DNA from: an uncultured Clostridia bacterium
Lineage (GTDB): Bacteria; Bacillota; Clostridia; TANB77; CAG-508
NCBI GenBank assembly: GCA_947649935.1
Contig: CANSTR010000016.1
Location: forward strand, 1 to 38,678
Direction: 5' to 3'
Length of the DNA: 38,678 nt
Shown here one piece after another: positions 19,015-26,275 of this stretch; positions within the stretch are counted from its first letter, which is position 1; every line of letters begins with the position of its first letter. The translations under genes and the position numbers were made by a program. Below the pieces are notes generated by a model, which saw only the letters and a list, made by a program, of their open reading frames with translations, ran no database searches and had not been told where the DNA came from.

Positions 19015-19037
19015 GGGCACGGTGCCCCGTGCCCCTA
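19015..19037. repeat. Palindromic repeat copy D (GTAGGGG family)
   Basis: The stem GGGCACGG (19015-19022) pairs with CCGTGCCC (19027-19034), loop TGCC, followed by CTA. The core is identical to copy A. It lies within the spoVA operon between spoVAC and spoVAD and could affect the relative amounts of the two messages. Confidence 0.75.
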
Positions 19038-19039
19038 TG

Positions 19040-19504
19040 TTAAATTAATGTGATGGATTGGGTGTTGAAAATGATATAGAGAATTCCGATGATGATGCTG
19101 GTTGAGATTCCATATACTAAAACGGGACCTGCGACTGTAAACATTTTCGCGCCCACACCCATGACGTATCCTTCTGATTTATATTCCATAGCTGGAGATA
19201 CAATTGAATTTGCAAATCCTGTAATAGGAACAAGCGAACCGGCTCCTGCAAATTTTCCTATTTTATTGAAGATGTTTAATGCGGTTAAAAAGGCACTGAT
19301 GAAGATTAATGAGATGGATACAATGGTGTAGGAAGTGGTTTCGTCAATCCCGCGTGTTTTGCAGATTTCGAAGATGATTTGCCCAAGGGCACAAATCAAG
19401 CCACCGACCCAAAAGGCATTGAAGCAATTTTTTAAAATAGGAGAGTTTGGCGTTTTTTGGTCGACATAGGTTGCATATTCTTCTTTACTGTTGATTGGTT
19501 TCAT
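19040..19504 (-). CDS. spoVAC: Stage V sporulation protein AC
   Basis: A 154-residue membrane protein with about four helices and the family motif FAGAGSLVPITGFANSIVSP. SpoVAC is the mechanosensitive channel component of the SpoVA complex, in the spore inner membrane. AAAGGAGG precedes ATG 19504. spoVAD follows after 56 bp. spoVAA, AB and AF are not present, so this is the short C-D-E type of operon common in Clostridia. Confidence 0.95.
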   Translation of the reverse strand: MKPINSKEEYATYVDQKTPNSPILKNCFNAFWVGGLICALGQIIFEICKTRGIDETTSYTIVSISLIFISAFLTALNIFNKIGKFAGAGSLVPITGFANSIVSPAMEYKSEGYVMGVGAKMFTVAGPVLVYGISTSIIIGILYIIFNTQSITLI

Positions 19505-19540
19505 GAATGACCTCCTTTCAAATGAAATGGTTTATAAATT

Positions 19541-19566
19541 GGGTTGGTCAAGACCAACCCCCTACG
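19541..19566. repeat. Palindromic repeat copy E (GTAGGGG family)
   Basis: The stem GGGTTGGTC (19541-19549) pairs with GACCAACCC (19552-19560), followed by CCTACG; on the minus strand this reads CGTAGGGG then GTTGGTC. It lies between the dodecin and spoVAC genes. Confidence 0.7.
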
Positions 19567-19579
19567 GTTAATTTTTTTA

Positions 19580-19819
19580 TTACATGTTATCTGTGTCGTC
19601 TGTAGGTTGCTCTTGGAATGGTTCGATTTTGAATGAGATGTCTAAATCTACCATATATTCTACGATTTTGTCGTTTGAAATGTTGGCGCGTTGTTCTAAT
19701 ACAACGATACTTGTTAAATTTTTCAATGTTTTAGATGCTTCGTCAATTGTTTTTACAATGGCGTCCTTCCATGAAATGTTTGAATATCCTGTCACTTTAA
19801 TGTGTTTTTCTGAATTCAT
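19580..19819 (-). CDS. Dodecin family protein
   Basis: A 79-residue protein matching dodecin along its length: HIKVTGYSNISWKDAIVKTI, then DEASKTLKNLTSIVVLEQRA and VDLDISFKI. Dodecins form hollow dodecamers that bind and store flavins, shielding them from degradation. The C-terminal extension FQEQPTDDTDNM is acidic and probably disordered. AAGGAGG precedes ATG 19819. It is the first gene of the minus-strand run leading into spoVAC, 75 bp away, with only a palindromic repeat between, so it may be made during sporulation. Confidence 0.9.
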   Translation of the reverse strand: MNSEKHIKVTGYSNISWKDAIVKTIDEASKTLKNLTSIVVLEQRANISNDKIVEYMVDLDISFKIEPFQEQPTDDTDNM

Positions 19820-19879
19820 AATTTTTCCTCCTTGTATTTGATTGTTATAGTTATAGATTTTCCGAAAATAGCAGAATTA

Positions 19880-19908
19880 TACATTGATTTTACAATTTTA
19901 AATTTTGC
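19880..19908 (-). promoter_or_regulatory. Possible sigma-G promoter of the dodecin-spoVA operon
   Basis: On the minus strand, GCAAA (19908-19904), 17 bp and CAATGTA (19886-19880) each differ by one base from the sigma-G consensus GHATR and CATNNTA known from Bacillus. A TATAAT overlaps (19881-19876) but has no sigma-A -35 box. spoVA operons are forespore genes, which makes the assignment sensible; the match is modest. Confidence 0.35.
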
Positions 19909-19964
19909 ATGAAAAAAAATAGAATGGATACAATATTACTATTTCATAATTACATGAGTAATTG

Positions 19965-20003
19965 TTACAAAATTTGTCAAAATATTACAAAAATATTACA
20001 AAA
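19965..20003. promoter_or_regulatory. Three helically phased TTACAAAA repeats
   Basis: TTACAAAA occurs at 19965-19972, 19985-19992 and 19996-20003, with starts 20 and 11 bp apart, close to two turns and one turn of DNA. They lie 33 bp upstream of the pilus -35 box, where an activator could bind. An inverted TTTGTA follows shortly after. The sequence is AT-rich, so chance cannot be excluded. Confidence 0.35.
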
Positions 20004-20035
20004 CCATTATATTTGTATTACATTCGATAATTCTA

Positions 20036-20064
20036 TTGACTTTTTTGAGGATTAAAGATATAAA
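20036..20064 (+). promoter_or_regulatory. Promoter of the type IV pilus operon
   Basis: TTGACT (20036-20041), 17 bp, TATAAA (20059-20064). Transcription would start near 20071, and the ribosome site AAAGGAG lies at 20092-20098. The 287-bp gap between dodecin and pilM holds this promoter, the phased repeats and the opposite-strand promoter. Confidence 0.75.
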
Positions 20065-20106
20065 TACAATATATAATGTAATTCTAAAGTCAAAGGAGAA
20101 AAATAA

Positions 20107-21753
20107 ATGCAAAGCAGTTTGGGTATTTATATAGAGGATCATATAATTAAATATGCGAAATTACAGAAGGACAAAGAAACAATCAAAATCGAGAATTATA
20201 ATATTGTATTTTATGATGGTGACTTAGATGAAACATTAAATAAAATTATTAGTGAAACGTATAGCTACAAAGTTCCAATTAGTATGAATGTATCAAACGA
20301 GATGTATGGAGAGTTCAAAGTTTCTTCTTTGTTAAGCAAGAAAGATGTAAAAAAAGCAGTTGATATTGAATACGAAATGTTATGTAGTGAAAGAGGCTAT
20401 AATATGGCTTCACTAGATTATCGATATCTTACAGTAGATGAACAACAAGAAATGGAAAAACAAAAAGCAATTAGCATTATGGTAAATAAAAGTGATATTG
20501 CAAACCGAACGAAATCGTTAGGAAGTTATAGATTAAATACGCTAACACCAATTAGTACAAGCATTACCAATTTGGCACATATTGAACAAAGAGAAAATAT
20601 TGCGATTGTCAATATCGAAAACAAAACCAAAATTACAACGATTGTGGATGGACAAATTTATCAAATTGATGTGCTAGACGAAGGAATGGGAAACATTTTA
20701 GAGGAGATTAATCAGATTGAAAATTCCTATTCGAAATCGTATGAAGTTTGTAAAAACATGACGATTTACACCCAAAATTCGACAGGATTGTATACTGACA
20801 ATAATGAATATATGGACATTGTGACATCTGTTTTATATAAAATTGTACAAAAAACAAAAGAAATCACAACTGGATTTTTTTCGAACATTGATAAAGTTTA
20901 TATCACAGGATTGGGAACTTGTATCAATAATGTGGATTTATATTTTCAAGATTATTTGCCAGGAACAAAATGTGAAATTTTGAAACCATATTTTTTGGAA
21001 GATAGAAATTCGCAGTTGCCAATCAAAGAATATATGGAAGTGAATTCAGCGATTGCGCTGGCGTTAGATGGCTTAGGAATGGTGAACAAAGAAGTGAATT
21101 TTTCAAAAGGAAAAGTGGTAGCAGGAGGTTCATCAGGAGATAGCATATGGAGCCAAGATGTGGACTTTGGTATGATAAAAGATTACTTCTTGCATTTTGG
21201 TCAAAACGTAAAAGAAGATTTTTCGGCTCCGTTGCAAAGTTTGGAGAAAACGTTAATCAGAGCATCTAGCTTGTGTGTAATGTTGGCAGTTATGTTTGTG
21301 ATATTTAGTAGTGTGATATCCCATCAAATAGAAAATAAGAAAAATCAGATTGCAGGGGCAACAAGCAAAGCTGCTCTTGAACTTGCAAAAATTGATAATG
21401 ATATTTCTACGATTTCAGGAAGGGCTTCTACGTACCAATCTTTATTGACAGAGATAACATCGCCACAAGAACCAACATCAACGCCAGGAAAACAGGCAGT
21501 TGTTCAAAAGGATTCGGTGCCAAATTTATTAAATAGAATCATGTTTGCGATACCTAACAAAGTGAAACTAACTTCCATTAAAAATACAACGGGAACGCAT
21601 ATGGTGATTCAGGCAGAAGCCGAAAAATATGAACAACTAGGTTATTTTAAAGCAGTTCTTACCACGAGTGAAATTTTGAAAAATGTAAAATCAACGAGTG
21701 GACAAAAAAGTGATTCAGTTGTTCAAGTAACGATAGAAGGAGATTTACCATGA
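20107..21753 (+). CDS. pilMN: PilM-PilN fusion, type IV pilus assembly
   Basis: A 548-residue fusion. Residues 1-335 are a PilM-like actin-fold domain (LGIYIEDHIIKYAKL, VYITGLGTCINNVDLYFQDY). A linker leads to one membrane helix at about 385-403, a short coiled coil, and a PilN-like outer domain to the end (RIMFAIPNKVKLTSI). PilM and PilN form the alignment complex linking the cytosolic motor to the pilus. Fused pilMN genes are known in clostridial loci such as that of C. difficile. The PilM nucleotide-binding segment, usually GIDIGSSSIK, is degenerate here (GIYIEDHIIK). It overlaps the next gene by four bases (ATGA). Confidence 0.85.
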   Translation: MQSSLGIYIEDHIIKYAKLQKDKETIKIENYNIVFYDGDLDETLNKIISETYSYKVPISMNVSNEMYGEFKVSSLLSKKDVKKAVDIEYEMLCSERGYNMASLDYRYLTVDEQQEMEKQKAISIMVNKSDIANRTKSLGSYRLNTLTPISTSITNLAHIEQRENIAIVNIENKTKITTIVDGQIYQIDVLDEGMGNILEEINQIENSYSKSYEVCKNMTIYTQNSTGLYTDNNEYMDIVTSVLYKIVQKTKEITTGFFSNIDKVYITGLGTCINNVDLYFQDYLPGTKCEILKPYFLEDRNSQLPIKEYMEVNSAIALALDGLGMVNKEVNFSKGKVVAGGSSGDSIWSQDVDFGMIKDYFLHFGQNVKEDFSAPLQSLEKTLIRASSLCVMLAVMFVIFSSVISHQIENKKNQIAGATSKAALELAKIDNDISTISGRASTYQSLLTEITSPQEPTSTPGKQAVVQKDSVPNLLNRIMFAIPNKVKLTSIKNTTGTHMVIQAEAEKYEQLGYFKAVLTTSEILKNVKSTSGQKSDSVVQVTIEGDLP

Positions 21754-22484
21754 CAAGAAAAATAATATTATCGATTATTTTAATATTGTTGATGATTGTG
21801 TGCTACGAAGTAACGTTTGGAAACAATGAAACCATCCGAAAAGTAGTGCCATCTATGAGTCAGTTGTCAAAAGCAAGTGAAGAACTGAACAAAGCATCTG
21901 CTATATTAGAAGCGAAAACAACAACAGAATATGAAGCAAAAAGAAAGCAATTGGCAACGAGTATTACCAATTATAATACATCTAAGGAAGAGTACGATGA
22001 AATCGTTCCAACAACAACTGGTGATAATGTATTAGGAATTGGTGAAAATGAACTAAAAGATATTTATGATGTCAGCTTTTTGTGGACAATCATTGGTAAT
22101 TATGCAACAGAAGAAGGTGTGGCAATTGATATGGTTATTCAAAAAAATACAACTTCAGCTAGTGCTATGCGAAACTCAGCAACAAGTGATTATATGGTAT
22201 GCGATTTGAAATTTACACTGCTAGGCAAGTATATCAATTTGACAGATTTCATTTTTGATTTAGAAGATGATGACCGCTTAGGTTTTGAAATTAATGATTT
22301 TGATATGCAAAAAAGCGGAGAAGATTTGCAAGTGACTTTAACGGTTAAAGAAGTAAAAATAAATGGAGCAGATTTGATTGATACACCAGTGATTCCACAA
22401 AACGAATCAAAGAATTCTTCAGATACACAAACCGTTAATTCCAATACAACCAATACAACGAATACCAAAAATAAAGTAAATTAG
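21750..22484 (+). CDS. pilO: PilO-like pilus assembly protein
   Basis: A 244-residue bitopic protein with a short cytosolic start, one membrane helix (about 4-23), a coiled-coil segment (about 38-85) and a ferredoxin-like outer domain (about 105-210: FLWTIIGNYATEEGVAI, FTLLGKYINLTDFIFDLEDD). This layout and its position after PilN identify PilO, which pairs with PilN in the alignment complex. The last 35 residues are Asn/Thr/Ser-rich and disordered. Translational coupling to pilMN through ATGA is clear. Sequence similarity to PilO is weak, so the call rests on architecture and order. Confidence 0.75.
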   Translation: MTRKIILSIILILLMIVCYEVTFGNNETIRKVVPSMSQLSKASEELNKASAILEAKTTTEYEAKRKQLATSITNYNTSKEEYDEIVPTTTGDNVLGIGENELKDIYDVSFLWTIIGNYATEEGVAIDMVIQKNTTSASAMRNSATSDYMVCDLKFTLLGKYINLTDFIFDLEDDDRLGFEINDFDMQKSGEDLQVTLTVKEVKINGADLIDTPVIPQNESKNSSDTQTVNSNTTNTTNTKNKVN

Positions 22485-22503
22485 TAAGGAGCGAGGGATT
22501 CCA

Positions 22504-23049
22504 ATGAGAAGTAAGAAAAATGTAATGAAGGAAGTATTTATTTTTATTGTTTTGCTAATATTAGTATTGTTAATTTTGGCAGTTGCATTGTATGACTATG
22601 TTCCAGCGAATATAAGTGTGGCAGAAATTAAGGAATATAGTCCAGATAGCAAAACAACGTCTATTAAACAAGAAATTGCTTATACAAATGGTGGTGATGC
22701 AACAGCAGATGGAATGACGGAGGGAGAGCTGATTAATTCTTTGAAGTCATATAGTATCAATGCATCGGAACTTGCTGTATATGCAGAGAAAAGGTCGTAT
22801 GAAAGAGGAAATTCAAATCCTTTTGATGATTATACAGTCAATACAGAAGCAACGACTCCCAATAATACAACCACTAGCACAACACAAAATCAAAATGTAG
22901 GAGCAAATCCAACCACAACACCAAATACAACAACAGTAAATACCAATACTAATACAAATGTGGGAGCACCAGCAACTACGACAACAACTCCAGCAACACA
23001 AACACAAACAACAACTGGAACTTTCTTTGAAAGTCCAAATTCTAAATAA
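22504..23049 (+). CDS. PilP-like bitopic protein with Thr/Asn-rich tail
   Basis: A 181-residue protein with one membrane helix (about 9-31), a short outer region and a low-complexity tail from about 115 to the end that is rich in Thr, Asn and Pro. The segment SYERGNSNPFDDY resembles the conserved 'DPF' start of PilP and GspC, which in Gram-negatives links PilN/PilO to a secretin. No secretin is expected in a monoderm cell. Position after pilO supports an alignment-complex role; the tail may cross the cell wall or be glycosylated. Ribosome site AAGGAGCGAGGG. Family membership is inferred, not certain. Confidence 0.65.
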   Translation: MRSKKNVMKEVFIFIVLLILVLLILAVALYDYVPANISVAEIKEYSPDSKTTSIKQEIAYTNGGDATADGMTEGELINSLKSYSINASELAVYAEKRSYERGNSNPFDDYTVNTEATTPNNTTTSTTQNQNVGANPTTTPNTTTVNTNTNTNVGAPATTTTTPATQTQTTTGTFFESPNSK

Positions 23050-23157
23050 GGGTATATTTAAATTTTTTAAGTATATACAAATAAATTAATATAGATTTGA
23101 AGGGAGTGATTGGAAAAGTGGATTTTTAATTTTTTCTAGAAGACACGAGACTTTCAA

Positions 23158-23175
23158 ATATGTTATGAAACATAT
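23158..23175 (+). promoter_or_regulatory. Hairpin in the pilin 5' region
   Basis: A perfect 7-bp stem, ATATGTT-ATGA-AACATAT, about 15 bases before the ribosome site of the first pilin gene. No promoter is evident in the 156-bp gap, so this may be an mRNA end-protecting or processing structure that raises pilin message stability. Confidence 0.35.
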
Positions 23176-23205
23176 CAATAAAAATAAAGCAAAGGAGATT
23201 GGAAA

Positions 23206-23652
23206 ATGAAAAGTTTAAAAAATCAAAAAGGTATTACATTAGTAGCATTAGTCGTTACCATTATTGTATTGTTAATTTTAGCTGGAATAACACTTTCATT
23301 AGTAGCAGGAAGTAATGGAATTATGGCAAGAGCAACTAATGCTGCTAACAGAAATGAAGCAGCAACTGCAGCTGAGCAAGCTGAATTGAAACTTGCTGAA
23401 TTGCAAATGGATTATTACAATGACTATTATGTAGATGCTTCTACATCTTCTACCATGACAGATTATATTGAATCAAAAATTGGTAGTGGTGTTGCATGTT
23501 CTAATTCAAGATATTTCATGACAGTTACTGGTGGTGTTGTTAATGTTTATGTAGGCAGTGATGCTACAGGAACACTAGTAACAAGTAGAACGTATCAAGA
23601 AGATGCTGACCTTTTCACTTGGGTAGCTTCTAAATGGAACTATGATGTTTAA
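23206..23652 (+). CDS. Type IV pilin 1
   Basis: A 148-residue prepilin. The short basic leader MKSLKNQKG is followed directly by the hydrophobic helix ITLVALVVTIIVLLILAG. Cleavage is expected after G9. Mature position 5 is Ala, not the Glu typical of type IV pilins; this Glu-less form is widespread in Clostridia. The small globular domain contains two cysteines at most and an aromatic-rich end (FTWVASKWNYDV). AAAGGAG precedes ATG 23206. A paralog follows 61 bp later. It uses TTA for most leucines, unlike the TTG-rich neighbours. Confidence 0.9.
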   Translation: MKSLKNQKGITLVALVVTIIVLLILAGITLSLVAGSNGIMARATNAANRNEAATAAEQAELKLAELQMDYYNDYYVDASTSSTMTDYIESKIGSGVACSNSRYFMTVTGGVVNVYVGSDATGTLVTSRTYQEDADLFTWVASKWNYDV

Positions 23653-23713
23653 ATAAAACGAATAAAACGTTCGTAAAAAAATTAAAAAATAAAAAACAAA
23701 GGAGATTAGAAAA

Positions 23714-24232
23714 ATGAGAAATTTAAAAAATCAAAAAGGTGTAACTTTAGTAGCTTTAGTAGTTACGATTATCGTATTATTAATATTAGCAGGTATTTCA
23801 TTATCATTGGTAGCAGGAAGTAATGGAATTATGACAAGAGCAGTGAATGCATCAAATACAAATGAATCAGCAACAGCAGCTGAACAAGCAGAATTAAAAA
23901 TCGCTGAAATACAAATTGATTATTATGAAGCATATTATGTAACAGAAGATGCAACAGTAATGGGACAATCAATGGTACAATATATTGAAAGTAAAATCGG
24001 TTCTGGTATAGCATGTTCAAATACAAGATATTTTATGGTATGTGATAAAGATGCATCTGGTAAAACAGGTACAATAAAAGTTTATGTAGGTAACAGTTCA
24101 GCTGGAACATTAGTTGCTACAAGAAAATATGAAACAGGTTCAGAAGATACAGGTAACTTTACTTGGGCAGATGCTAAATGGAGTTATATGAAAACTTTAA
24201 ATGGAGGAAACACAACAAATACAGGTGTTTAA
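23714..24232 (+). CDS. Type IV pilin 2
   Basis: A 172-residue prepilin, a tandem paralog of pilin 1. The leader MRNLKNQKG and helix VTLVALVVTIIVLLILAG are nearly the same; the globular part shares YIESKIGSG and the final aromatic motif (FTWADAKWSYMK). It also lacks Glu5. It ends in a short Asn/Thr tail. AAAGGAG precedes the ATG. A hairpin with a T-run follows, so downstream genes are probably transcribed less than the pilins. Which of the two is the major subunit cannot be told. Confidence 0.9.
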   Translation: MRNLKNQKGVTLVALVVTIIVLLILAGISLSLVAGSNGIMTRAVNASNTNESATAAEQAELKIAEIQIDYYEAYYVTEDATVMGQSMVQYIESKIGSGIACSNTRYFMVCDKDASGKTGTIKVYVGNSSAGTLVATRKYETGSEDTGNFTWADAKWSYMKTLNGGNTTNTGV

Positions 24233-24261
24233 TCATAAAGCAAATAATTTGATGTTTCAAG

Positions 24262-24299
24262 AGGTATATGCTTGAGTAAAAATAGGTATATACCTTTTG
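24262..24299 (+). terminator. Partial terminator after the pilin genes
   Basis: An 8-bp stem, AGGTATAT (24262-24269) with ATATACCT (24288-24295), followed by TTTG TTTG. The loop of 18 and the short T-run suggest a leaky terminator that lets some transcription continue into the PilD-like gene. Confidence 0.5.
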
Positions 24300-24317
24300 T
24301 TTGTAAAAAGGAGAAAT

Positions 24318-25088
24318 ATGGAAATTTTTTTAGGTGCAATTCTATTTGTCATGGGGACATTTTTTGGAAGTTTTTTTACGTTGGCAGTTTATCGAATTCC
24401 ACTCAAAAAAGATATTACGCATGAACGTTCATTTTGCCCGACTTGTAACCATAAATTAGGAGCACTTGACTTAGTACCAGTATGGAGTTATCTATTCTTG
24501 CAAGGTAAATGTAGATATTGTGGTGAAAAAATTAGAATTCGCTATTTTTTGTTAGAAATTTTATCAGGTAGTGTATTTTTAATGATGTATTTGATGTTAA
24601 ATCAACATGGCGATTTCTTTACGATGAATATCCTAGAATTTGCAATTTTATTTGTATTTCAATATATTACACTTGTGTTGGTAGCAGGAATTGACAAAGA
24701 GTACCGAACAATCAATTCTTCTATTTTGTTGTTTGGCTTTTGTTGCCAAATGGTGTATACAGTATATCTATATGTAGTAAGAAATGTTAATATATATAGA
24801 TATATTATATATGCAATTTTATTTGTACTTGTATTTTTGCTAAATTGGAAAGTTTCCAAAAATTATTTGGTGCAAATTATGCTTTTGATGAGTTACATAT
24901 TATTGGCAGTAGGCGTGATAGCAATGCCTTTTGTGGCTATCTTAAGTATCATCATTTTAGGAATTCTAAAATGGCTGGGAATGCGAAAAAACAAATATCA
25001 AACATGGCAACAAATGCCGGTTGGATTTGCGATTGGGATTTCCACAATCGTGTACAAAATTGTGGAAAGTTTTACTTTACAATTTTAA
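24318..25088 (+). CDS. PilD-like protein with methylase domain, no GxGD motif
   Basis: A 256-residue membrane protein. The N-terminal prepilin methylase/zinc domain is intact: GTFFGSFFTLAVYRIP, then CPTC (C40, C43) and CRYC (C65, C68). Six further helices follow. The first peptidase aspartate seems kept (AGIDKEYRTIN), but the second motif GxGD is missing; the equivalent helix reads VSKNYLVQIMLLMS. It is therefore predicted to methylate pilins or bind zinc but not to cleave. The peptidase at 9511-10287 has exactly the missing half. ATG 24318 follows AAGGAG. A standard bifunctional PilD is excluded by the missing motif. Confidence 0.85.
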   Translation: MEIFLGAILFVMGTFFGSFFTLAVYRIPLKKDITHERSFCPTCNHKLGALDLVPVWSYLFLQGKCRYCGEKIRIRYFLLEILSGSVFLMMYLMLNQHGDFFTMNILEFAILFVFQYITLVLVAGIDKEYRTINSSILLFGFCCQMVYTVYLYVVRNVNIYRYIIYAILFVLVFLLNWKVSKNYLVQIMLLMSYILLAVGVIAMPFVAILSIIILGILKWLGMRKNKYQTWQQMPVGFAIGISTIVYKIVESFTLQF

Positions 25089-25100
25089 TAGAGGGTGGTT

Positions 25101-26183
25101 ATGAAAAAAGAAAAACTGAAAAACAAATTGAAGAATCAAAAAGGAATTACGGCAGCAGATGCTGTTATTGCAATGCTGATTATTTTGACAACGGTTGGGG
25201 TCATATCCATGGTCTATGTAAACTTGACCATGAATACAGCAGAAATCGAAAGAAAAGCAGGAGCAACGAGGATTGCGACAAACATTATCGAAAACATAGG
25301 ACAAGTGTATTATTCCGAAATCGGAACAAAGCTGGATTTGTTATCAGATAGCGGAATTGCCACAAAAGTGGATAACACGTATACCATTCCAGGTGCAACA
25401 GATGCAAAAGTGTTTGAAACAACAATTCCGAAAGGCTATACATGTGAGATTTCTGTCGAAAATCCGAATCCTAGTTATGACATTGTCAAAAAGATAACGG
25501 TCAAAGTAAGTTACAAAGTTAACAACATGCCCAAGGAAGTTGCTTTGAGCAAAGTAGTCGAAAAAGAAATCATTCGAGAATGTAATTCACCGAATTTTGC
25601 AGATGAATATATCAGACAAATGGTTGGTGGCGAAACAGATTATATCATGGCGTCAAATACAGCAGGAAGCGTGCAACCTGGTGTCAAAATTATTTTTCCG
25701 ATTTCGTATAATCAGCAAATTGGGAAATATCAATTGGTAGATGTTTCGGATAATCCAGTTTGGTATAGTTATTCTAATAAGAATTGGGCGCGTGTGTTGG
25801 TTTTGGAAAGTGATGCGTATCAAACTTATGTAGATAGCGCAAATCAAACGATTAACGATAACACAATTTTGCAAGATAGCGAAAAATCGTATGTGTGGAT
25901 TCCCCGATTTGGCGTAGAAAACGGGCAAGAATCATTTGGTGGAACTTATTTTAAATATAAGAAAACCAATTTGCCAATTTTAAATTCGTATGATGAGAAT
26001 ACGAATCATGTGAGTGATTATATCAACCCAGGAGTGGCTTTTGCATGGGGCACAAGAGGGATTTCATTTGAAAATGACAATCATGTTACAGGAAAATGGG
26101 TATTGGTTGGCAGTTTGAATACAGTAGGGACAGACGGTTACTATTTGAATCATTCCCAATATGGTCCATTAATTCAGAAATAG
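25101..26183 (+). CDS. Minor pilin/pseudopilin, PilV-like
   Basis: A 360-residue prepilin with a longer basic leader (MKKEKLKNKLKNQKG) and the helix ITAADAVIAMLIILTTVGVI. Mature position 5 is Asp, an acidic stand-in for Glu5. A ferredoxin-like pilin domain follows. From about 255 there is a C-terminal region opening with YVWIPRFGVENG and rich in aromatic residues, a motif seen in clostridial surface proteins. Its size and position fit a tip or minor pilin. ATG 25101 is preferred to GTG 25095, with GAGGG ahead. It starts 12 bp after the PilD-like gene. Confidence 0.82.
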   Translation: MKKEKLKNKLKNQKGITAADAVIAMLIILTTVGVISMVYVNLTMNTAEIERKAGATRIATNIIENIGQVYYSEIGTKLDLLSDSGIATKVDNTYTIPGATDAKVFETTIPKGYTCEISVENPNPSYDIVKKITVKVSYKVNNMPKEVALSKVVEKEIIRECNSPNFADEYIRQMVGGETDYIMASNTAGSVQPGVKIIFPISYNQQIGKYQLVDVSDNPVWYSYSNKNWARVLVLESDAYQTYVDSANQTINDNTILQDSEKSYVWIPRFGVENGQESFGGTYFKYKKTNLPILNSYDENTNHVSDYINPGVAFAWGTRGISFENDNHVTGKWVLVGSLNTVGTDGYYLNHSQYGPLIQK

Positions 26184-26210
26184 TAATTGTTGGTAATTTA
26201 ACGAAAAATA

Positions 26211-26239
26211 TTTATTTTGAGATTGAAATATTGTATAAT
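26211..26239 (+). promoter_or_regulatory. Possible internal promoter before pilB
   Basis: A perfect TATAAT (26234-26239) lies 36 bp before the pilB ATG. The -35 region at 17 bp (TTTATT, 26211-26216) is poor. It could give extra motor expression, but chance occurrence in AT-rich DNA is as likely. Confidence 0.3.
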
Positions 26240-26275
26240 AGAAAGAAGAGAAGAACAAAAGAAGGGAGAAATAAA

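Noticed and set aside
23110..23139. Tiny leader peptide starting at TTG 23110
   Set aside because: Only nine codons, and the spacing to the GGGAG motif is too short.
24845..25351. Plus-strand frame of 168 codons across the PilD-like and minor pilin genes
   Set aside because: It overlaps two well-supported genes in another frame and has no domain or ribosome site.
26096..26275. 60-residue N-terminal extension of PilB
   Set aside because: It overlaps the minor pilin gene in another frame and does not resemble PilB; ATG 26276 has a good ribosome site.
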